This document shows positions 1 through 4,217 of a stretch of 6,682 nt of DNA, in pieces. The first letter of the stretch is position 1. Every line of letters begins with the position of its first letter. The stretch lies in NCBI GenBank assembly GCA_017431185.1, contig JAFRLP010000400.1:1-6682 (forward strand). The letters are read 5' to 3'. The stretch is from Victivallales bacterium (lineage in GTDB: Bacteria; Verrucomicrobiota; Lentisphaeria; Oligosphaerales; Oligosphaeraceae). The position numbers and the translations under genes were made by a program. The notes beneath the pieces were generated by a model that saw only the letters and a list, made by a program, of their open reading frames with translations, was not told where the DNA came from and did not search any database.

Positions 1-801
1 GGTGGTGGCGGCGAGTCGAATCTCCTTCACCGTGCCCACAAAGGTGTCCCGATAGGCGTCCACCGTGAAATTGACGGTCTGCCCCAGGCGGAGTTGCCCC
101 ACATCCGCCTCGGGCACGCTCGCCTCCACCTGGATGCGGGAGAGGTCGGTGGCGATTTTCAGCAGGGATGAGGCGGACATGTTGGAGACGACGGTCTGCC
201 CCTCGTCCACATCCCTGCTCAGCACGACGCCCGTCACCGGCGAGAGGATGGTGCAGTAGTCCAAATCGGTCTTTGCCTTCTTGGCGTTGGCGGTTGCCTG
301 GGCGATGGTGGCCTTGTTGATTTTGACCTCGGCAAGCAACTGGTCTCTCGTGGAGAGCTGTGTGTCGTATTCGGAGTCGGAGACCATCTTGCGGTCAACC
401 AGGCTCTTGAGCCGGGCCAGTTCCTTCTCCGCCAGGGAGAGGCTTGCCTGAGTCTTCTCCAGAGTCGCCATGGCCGAACTCAACTGCGCCTTGGCGGCGT
501 TGTAGGTTGCCTCGTAGGTGGCGGGGTCGATTTGCGCAACCACCTCCCCCTTCTTGACCCGCGAGTTGTAGTCAACGGTCAAACTGATGATTTTGCCGTT
601 GACCTGCGCGCCCACCTCCACCTCCTTGATGGGCTTGATGGTGCCGGTGGCGCTCACCTCCTGGGTGATGGTCCCCGAGGCAACTTTCGCACACCGATAG
701 AACACCGCGTTCTTCGTGGCGACGTTCCGCCGGCCCCGCCACAGCCACCAGCCGCAGCCGGCCAGCGCCACAACCAGAATCATTACCGCTATCTTCTTCA
801 T
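1..801 (-). CDS. MacA-like periplasmic adaptor (membrane fusion) protein, 3' end outside window
   Basis: Membrane fusion protein of the HlyD/MacA/AcrA superfamily, which links an inner-membrane pump to an outer-membrane channel. I translated 267 residues from the ATG at 801; the frame is still open at base 1, so roughly the last third is missing. Residues 2-21 are KK followed by a hydrophobic stretch containing L13-A14-G15-C16, a good lipobox, so it may be a lipoprotein; an uncleaved membrane anchor as in MacA is also possible. The first half of the lipoyl/barrel-sandwich motif is at about 61-93 (VEVGAQVNGKI, then VKKGEVVAQIDP). A long alpha-helical hairpin follows at about 95-180, then the second lipoyl half (LSPVTGVVLSRDVDEGQTV, about 186-204), then a beta-barrel segment (VEASVPEADVGQLRLGQ). 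The VEVGAQV and IDP wording is closest to MacA, which favours an ABC (MacB) partner, but that partner is not in view. It lies 15 bases after the outer-membrane channel gene and is surely in the same operon. Confidence 0.93.
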   Translation of the reverse strand, partial: MKKIAVMILVVALAGCGWWLWRGRRNVATKNAVFYRCAKVASGTITQEVSATGTIKPIKEVEVGAQVNGKIISLTVDYNSRVKKGEVVAQIDPATYEATYNAAKAQLSSAMATLEKTQASLSLAEKELARLKSLVDRKMVSDSEYDTQLSTRDQLLAEVKINKATIAQATANAKKAKTDLDYCTILSPVTGVVLSRDVDEGQTVVSNMSASSLLKIATDLSRIQVEASVPEADVGQLRLGQTVNFTVDAYRDTFVGTVKEIRLAATT

Positions 802-807
802 GGTACG

Positions 808-813
808 CTCCTT
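808..813 (-). promoter_or_regulatory. Shine-Dalgarno site of the adaptor gene
   Basis: AAGGAG on the minus strand, 6 bases before the ATG at 801. It fixes the adaptor start, and it sits between the stop of the upstream channel gene (TGA, 819-817) and the ATG, as expected for genes read from one transcript. Confidence 0.8.
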
Positions 814-816
814 GCA

Positions 817-2241
817 TCATTTTGTTTCAGGCGGTTCGACAAAGCGTTTGCCGGGTTCGCCGGGCAACTCAAAGTCGCCAGTCAGATGGGCAATGGCGGC
901 AAGCGCGTCCTGCCGGTCATAGACAGCCTTGACGACGGCGGCCTGCGCCTCCGAATGGGAGACCTGCGCATCGGTGCGCTCGATGCTGGAGGCCCTGCCC
1001 ACGCGGAACTGCTCGTTCACGATGTCCAGATTGAGTTTGGCGGACTTCTCCGTAATCGTGGCGACCTCCAGCTGCTTTTCCGCGCGCTTCGCGACCAGGA
1101 CGGCCTTGCGAAGTTGCTGGAAGAGTTCCTGCTCCTTGGCGGCCACCTCGGTGCGCGCCGTCTGCATCTGCACCACGGCTTCCTCAATGCGGCGCATTTT
1201 GGAGCCGCCCTCGTAGAGGGTCTGGGTCAGCGTGGCCGCCCCCGTCAGATTCCAGATGAACTCCGCCAGGTTTCGGCTGGTCACGCCCGCCCCCAGGCTC
1301 AGTTTCAAGGTGGGATAGAGTTCCGCGATGGTTCTGTCCACATAGATGGTGGCGGCCTCGGCCCGGGCGTGCAAGGCGGCCAGGGCCGGCTCCTTCTCGC
1401 GGGCCAGTTTCAGCAGATTCTCCAGATTCAGCTCATAGTCGGTCATTCTTCCCTTGCCCAACTGGAACGACGGAGCCTCCGCCAAGCCCATCGACACATA
1501 CAGGTCTCCCCAGGCGTTCTGGACGTTGTGGGAGGTGGTGACGTGCGCCAGCACGGCGTTGTGCCAGTCCACCTCCGCCTTGGTCTGGTCATAGCTGGTG
1601 CTCTTGCCGACGTCCGCCTTCGCCTTGACCTGCTCCAGGTGCTCCTTGTACTGCTGCTCCTCCTGTGCCGCCACCTTGTCGAGTTCCATGCAGCGGTTCA
1701 GTTCAAAGAAGGCGGTGCGCACCTGGTAGATGGCCCGGCTTTGCGCGTTGCGCAAATCCTGTTCAGCCGCCCGCAGATTTTCCCTGGCGCGCCTGACCGC
1801 AAGGTTGGTCTTGTCGAAGTCCCAGATTGTCCAGGAGAGCGACAAGTCCCCCGAATAAGCGCCGTCGGTGTAACTGCGCTGATGGTGGTGGCTGCGGTTC
1901 TGCGTGGAACGGGAGTGCCCCAGGGAGGCATTGAGGGTGGGAAGCTGGTCGGCTCCCGCCTCCTTGAGGGCAATGTGCGCCGAGGCCAATGCCTGCTGCG
2001 CCCTGATGGCGTCAGGCGCGTAGCGAACGGCTATGTCCTCCAGTTCACGCAGGCTCAGGACACTCGTCGCCGTCAGGCCCAGTTCCGCCGCCGTCACAGT
2101 TCGTTCGCCCGGTCGCCGATTCTCCGGCTTCTGCGCCTGACGCGCCCGTTCCACCGTCTTGCATGAGGAGGCCAGAACCAGGCACGCCGCCAAAACCCCG
2201 CATCTCTTTATCCAATTCATTGCCTTGTATCCAAATGTCAT
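817..2241 (-). CDS. TolC/OprM-family outer-membrane efflux lipoprotein
   Basis: Outer-membrane factor that forms the exit duct of a tripartite efflux or type I export system. It has 474 residues from the ATG at 2241, a usual length for the family. The two OEP (PF02321) repeats are visible: about 63-255 and about 270-455, each opening with the same pattern (LRELEDIAVRYAPDAIRAQQ at 65 against LENLLKLAREKEPALAALHA at 273) followed by a beta strand beginning PTLNASLG or PTLKLSLG. The second repeat has the classic LYEGGSKMRRIEEA (342-355) and a helix with QFRVGRASSIERTDAQ. The N-terminus is a lipoprotein signal with lipobox L-A-S-S-C, acylated Cys at residue 27. Start choice is open: ATG 2241 has only a weak AGAAG nine bases upstream, while an in-frame ATG at 2220 (residue 8, MNWIKR) would give a more compact 20-residue signal. 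It may be co-transcribed with cbiB upstream (65-base gap, no convincing promoter or terminator) and certainly with the adaptor downstream. Confidence 0.95.
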   Translation of the reverse strand: MTFGYKAMNWIKRCGVLAACLVLASSCKTVERARQAQKPENRRPGERTVTAAELGLTATSVLSLRELEDIAVRYAPDAIRAQQALASAHIALKEAGADQLPTLNASLGHSRSTQNRSHHHQRSYTDGAYSGDLSLSWTIWDFDKTNLAVRRARENLRAAEQDLRNAQSRAIYQVRTAFFELNRCMELDKVAAQEEQQYKEHLEQVKAKADVGKSTSYDQTKAEVDWHNAVLAHVTTSHNVQNAWGDLYVSMGLAEAPSFQLGKGRMTDYELNLENLLKLAREKEPALAALHARAEAATIYVDRTIAELYPTLKLSLGAGVTSRNLAEFIWNLTGAATLTQTLYEGGSKMRRIEEAVVQMQTARTEVAAKEQELFQQLRKAVLVAKRAEKQLEVATITEKSAKLNLDIVNEQFRVGRASSIERTDAQVSHSEAQAAVVKAVYDRQDALAAIAHLTGDFELPGEPGKRFVEPPETK

Positions 2242-2251
2242 CCGCGTACAC

Positions 2252-2268
2252 TTCTTTTTTCAAAAGAA
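2252..2268 (-). repeat. A/T-rich inverted repeat before the channel gene
   Basis: Perfect 7-base arms (TTCTTTT and AAAAGAA) separated by 3 bases, in the 65-base gap between the cbiB stop and the channel gene start. The distal arm holds the only purine-rich ribosome-binding-like sequence (AGAAG) for the ATG at 2241. The arms have few G-C pairs and no T-run follows, so it does not look like a terminator. The rest of the gap (2242-2306) shows nothing I can name. Confidence 0.4.
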
Positions 2269-2306
2269 CGTCCGGCGCGTCTTTTTATTGTCTCCCCCGG
2301 GACAGT

Positions 2307-3281
2307 TCAAATCAGCCAACAAAGGAAGTTCAGGATTTCCAACGCCAGCAGCAGGCAGATGGTGGAGACGAAGGCCAGTTTTTTGGCGCGCTGAATGTCC
2401 TGCGCAGTCAGTTTCCGGCGTCCGGTTCCCCATCTGGGATAATGCTCCACCTCACCGCCGTAAACGGTGGGGCCGCCCAGCGAAATGCGCAAGGCGCCCG
2501 CGAAGGCGGCCATTCCCCAGCAGGAGTTGGGGCTGGGATGGGCATGGCGATACCGCCAGGCGCAATGCCAAGTCTCCCGGAAGGAGCCGCCCTGGAAGGC
2601 GGCAGCCAGCGCAATGAAAGGCAGGGTCACTCTGGCAGGCAGCCACTGCATGATGTCATCGGCGCGGGCTGCCCACCTCCCGAACCTGCGATATCGGGAG
2701 TCCTGGTATCCCCAGCATGCGTCCAGGGTGTTGACGGCGCGCAGCAGGACGCCCGCCGTCACCGCGCCCGAAACGCCGCCCAGCAGATAGCCGATGACCC
2801 TCCACAGGTAGGCGCTGGTCACGCCGTCCACCAGGTTCTCGCCGAGACTCTCAATGGCTCCTCGGGCGACGTCGCTGGACTCAAGGTTTTCCGTGTCCCG
2901 GCTGACCATCATGGACAAGGCGGAGCGCGCCCCAGCCAAATCGCCCTCCGCGAGGGGACGGCGGACATTCTCCGCGTGTTCGCACAAACTGCGCAAGGCC
3001 ACCGTGAAATAGAGAATGGCCCCAGCCAGCAGAAACTCGGCGCACTGCCCCCAGCGCGAGGCCAGCCAGACCAGCAGATTCGCCGACACGACCGCACCAA
3101 GGCAAAGCAGGAACCAGGCATAGACTCCCGAACGCGCGCCGGCGCCCAACCAGCGGCGGGCCACCTGCTCCACACCACTGGCGCACCGGCCAAACATCGC
3201 CACAGGATGCCATGCGGAGCGCGGGTCACCAAACACGCCGTCCAAACCAGCGACCAAAAGCAGAAGAATGGTTAATTTCAT
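2307..3281 (-). CDS. cbiB: Adenosylcobinamide-phosphate synthase (CbiB/CobD family)
   Basis: Integral inner-membrane enzyme that joins the aminopropanol (phosphate) arm to adenosylcobyric acid to give adenosylcobinamide (phosphate), a late step of cobalamin synthesis. It has 324 residues, the normal length. Family motifs are present in order: the N-terminal hydrophobic segment with D14, GDP (18-20) and HPV (25-27); the RGAIESLGENLVDGV region (140-154); RAVNTLDACWGY (181-192); FGRWAARADDIMQWLPAR (200-217); HPSPNSCWGMAAFAGAL (248-264); and LGGPTVYGG (268-276). Hydrophobic segments are at about 3-17, 54-74, 82-98, 163-181, 217-229 and 303-322. The start follows from the MKLTILLLLVAG N-terminus, although no Shine-Dalgarno sequence precedes it. 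It has its own candidate promoter 60-87 bases upstream. No other cob/cbi gene and no B12 riboswitch-like sequence is present here. It is named CbiB (anaerobic-type) or CobD (aerobic-type) depending on the pathway, which the window cannot decide. Confidence 0.96.
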   Translation of the reverse strand: MKLTILLLLVAGLDGVFGDPRSAWHPVAMFGRCASGVEQVARRWLGAGARSGVYAWFLLCLGAVVSANLLVWLASRWGQCAEFLLAGAILYFTVALRSLCEHAENVRRPLAEGDLAGARSALSMMVSRDTENLESSDVARGAIESLGENLVDGVTSAYLWRVIGYLLGGVSGAVTAGVLLRAVNTLDACWGYQDSRYRRFGRWAARADDIMQWLPARVTLPFIALAAAFQGGSFRETWHCAWRYRHAHPSPNSCWGMAAFAGALRISLGGPTVYGGEVEHYPRWGTGRRKLTAQDIQRAKKLAFVSTICLLLALEILNFLCWLI

Positions 3282-3316
3282 AGGTTGTGTGACATCTGAA
3301 AAAAAGTGTTGGCATA

Positions 3317-3338
3317 GAGGCAGTTGTGCAGTTGCCTC
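3317..3338 (-). repeat. Inverted repeat at the predicted cbiB transcription start
   Basis: Arms GAGGCA and TGCCTC are perfect over 6 bases with a 10-base loop, and extend by three A-T pairs if one G is bulged. The loop region also carries a direct repeat: GCAGTTG occurs twice, one base apart, on the plus strand. The upstream arm lies just downstream of the candidate -10 box (3341-3346), so it may be an operator over the start point or a hairpin at the very 5' end of the cbiB message. A run of seven T (minus strand, 3305-3299) follows after 11 bases, which is too far for a standard terminator of trmO, but a weak one cannot be excluded. Confidence 0.4.
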
Positions 3339-3340
3339 CT

Positions 3341-3368
3341 ATAATATACACTCCATTGCGGATTTCAA
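3341..3368 (-). promoter_or_regulatory. Candidate sigma70-type promoter for cbiB
   Basis: On the minus strand, TTGAAA (3368-3363, 5 of 6 to TTGACA) is followed after 16 bases by TATTAT (3346-3341, 5 of 6 to TATAAT). Transcription would begin near 3334, giving a leader of about 50 bases before the cbiB ATG. It lies in an AT-rich gap between trmO and cbiB, which supports a separate cbiB transcript rather than read-through only. Prediction from sequence alone. Confidence 0.5.
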
Positions 3369-3376
3369 TTGCGGAT
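3355..3376 (-). repeat. 9-base direct repeat flanking the cbiB -35 box
   Basis: ATCCGCAAT occurs twice on the minus strand (3376-3368 and 3363-3355), exact copies with 4 bases between them, a 13-base period. The -35 hexamer TTGAAA lies between the copies and overlaps their ends. This arrangement suits a dimeric regulator binding directly repeated half-sites, but no regulator gene is visible nearby. Confidence 0.45.
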
Positions 3377-3385
3377 GGATGGCAG

Positions 3386-3394
3386 AAAATCCTT
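3386..3394 (-). repeat. AAGGATTTT word upstream of the cbiB promoter
   Basis: The minus strand reads AAGGATTTT directly after the trmO stop codon, and 18 bases further on TGAAATCC (3367-3360) at the -35 box. The same two words occur in the same order upstream of the antiporter (6645-6637 and 6622-6615). GGATTT and AAATCC are inverted copies of each other, so the pair may form a divided operator. Confidence 0.35.
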
Positions 3395-3395
3395 C

Positions 3396-4217
3396 CTAAA
3401 GGAGGGGAAATGCCTCGTGTTTTTCAAGGCCTCGGCTTTTCCTCCACTCTGCAAAACGGCGATGGAGTTCCTTGTCATGATAGGGGTCTTCGGGCGCGGA
3501 CAGTTCGGCGGGCGCATAACCTGACAGGACGGTGAGGGCCGTCACTGTCGTTTCGTTCACCACAAAGGGGATGCGCCAGGTGCGGTACGCCAGGATATGC
3601 ACGTCGGGGGAGTCACCGTCCAGCAGGCGGCTGCGGCGTGGATTGAGCGGCTCCAGGCAGAGCCTGTCCTGGATGAACCCGCGCAGGCACGGCACGCCAT
3701 TGGCCTCCAGCCAGGCGAGGCAGGCCTGCGCCTCGGGGGCAAGACGCACCTCATAGCACACCTCGTCTGGGACGGCAGTCCAGCCGGCTGCCGCATCGGG
3801 GAACGCATCCGCATATGGGAGGTAGGGCTTGATGTCCAGGATGGGCGTGCCATCAAGCAAATCATGCCCGGAGACGACCAGTTCCAGCCCACACACCTTC
3901 TCCAGGCGCACGCAACTCAAGCCAATGGGATTTGGCCGATACGGCGAGCGACTGGCAAACACCCCGACCTTGCGCTCCAGATGCCGGGGCGGCTGGACTG
4001 TGGGACGCCAATGGCGGTTGCGGTCAAACCAGAACAGCAGCCAAATCCGCGAAAACCCCTCCAAATCACGCACGGCATACTCCAGTCCCAGTCCAGCCTG
4101 CAACCGCACCACTCCCCAGTTCTCGCCGGCAAGCGTCGCCTGACGCGGGGCATCGTAGGGGTAGTGCTCCAGGCAGTGAAACGACCCGACAGGGGTAAAT
4201 GTCACCGTTTCACTCAC
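3396..4217 (-). CDS. trmO: tRNA (N6-threonylcarbamoyladenosine37-N6)-methyltransferase TrmO
   Basis: Cytoplasmic SAM-dependent enzyme of the TsaA/YaeB family that methylates N6 of t6A at position 37 of threonine tRNA, fine-tuning decoding. It has 273 residues from a GTG start. The N-terminal beta-barrel domain shows the family hallmarks: GFSRIWLLFWF (about 54-64), RPTVQPPRH (71-79), VGVFASRSPYRPNPIGLS (84-101) and DLLDGTPILDIKPYLPYAD (119-137). These closely match E. coli TrmO as I recall it (GVFATRSTFRPNPIGMS, DGTPVVDIKPYLPF). A C-terminal domain follows, including RGFIQDRL near 180. E. coli TrmO has 235 residues; here a charged tail of about 40 residues (SGYAPAELSAPEDPYHDKEL and onward) extends it. 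The open frame continues upstream to an ATG at 4310, but those 31 codons lie inside the antiporter gene and have no family resemblance. The GTG at 4217 has a full AAGGAGG nine bases before it and overlaps the antiporter stop (GTGAGTGA). Confidence 0.95.
   Translation of the reverse strand: MSETVTFTPVGSFHCLEHYPYDAPRQATLAGENWGVVRLQAGLGLEYAVRDLEGFSRIWLLFWFDRNRHWRPTVQPPRHLERKVGVFASRSPYRPNPIGLSCVRLEKVCGLELVVSGHDLLDGTPILDIKPYLPYADAFPDAAAGWTAVPDEVCYEVRLAPEAQACLAWLEANGVPCLRGFIQDRLCLEPLNPRRSRLLDGDSPDVHILAYRTWRIPFVVNETTVTALTVLSGYAPAELSAPEDPYHDKELHRRFAEWRKSRGLEKHEAFPLL

Noticed and set aside
532..2166. 544-codon open frame on the plus strand, antisense to the channel gene and the adaptor 5' end
   Set aside because: It spans two recognised minus-strand genes and the gap between them and has no family resemblance. 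It is a by-product of codon bias on the other strand.
2163..3275. 370-codon open frame on the plus strand, antisense to cbiB
   Set aside because: Low-complexity G/A/Q/R-rich translation without motifs; the minus strand encodes an intact CbiB with all family motifs.
3282..3395. Cobalamin riboswitch upstream of cbiB
   Set aside because: The leader is short, a predicted transcript would have only about 50 bases before the ATG, and I see no B12-box-like sequence.
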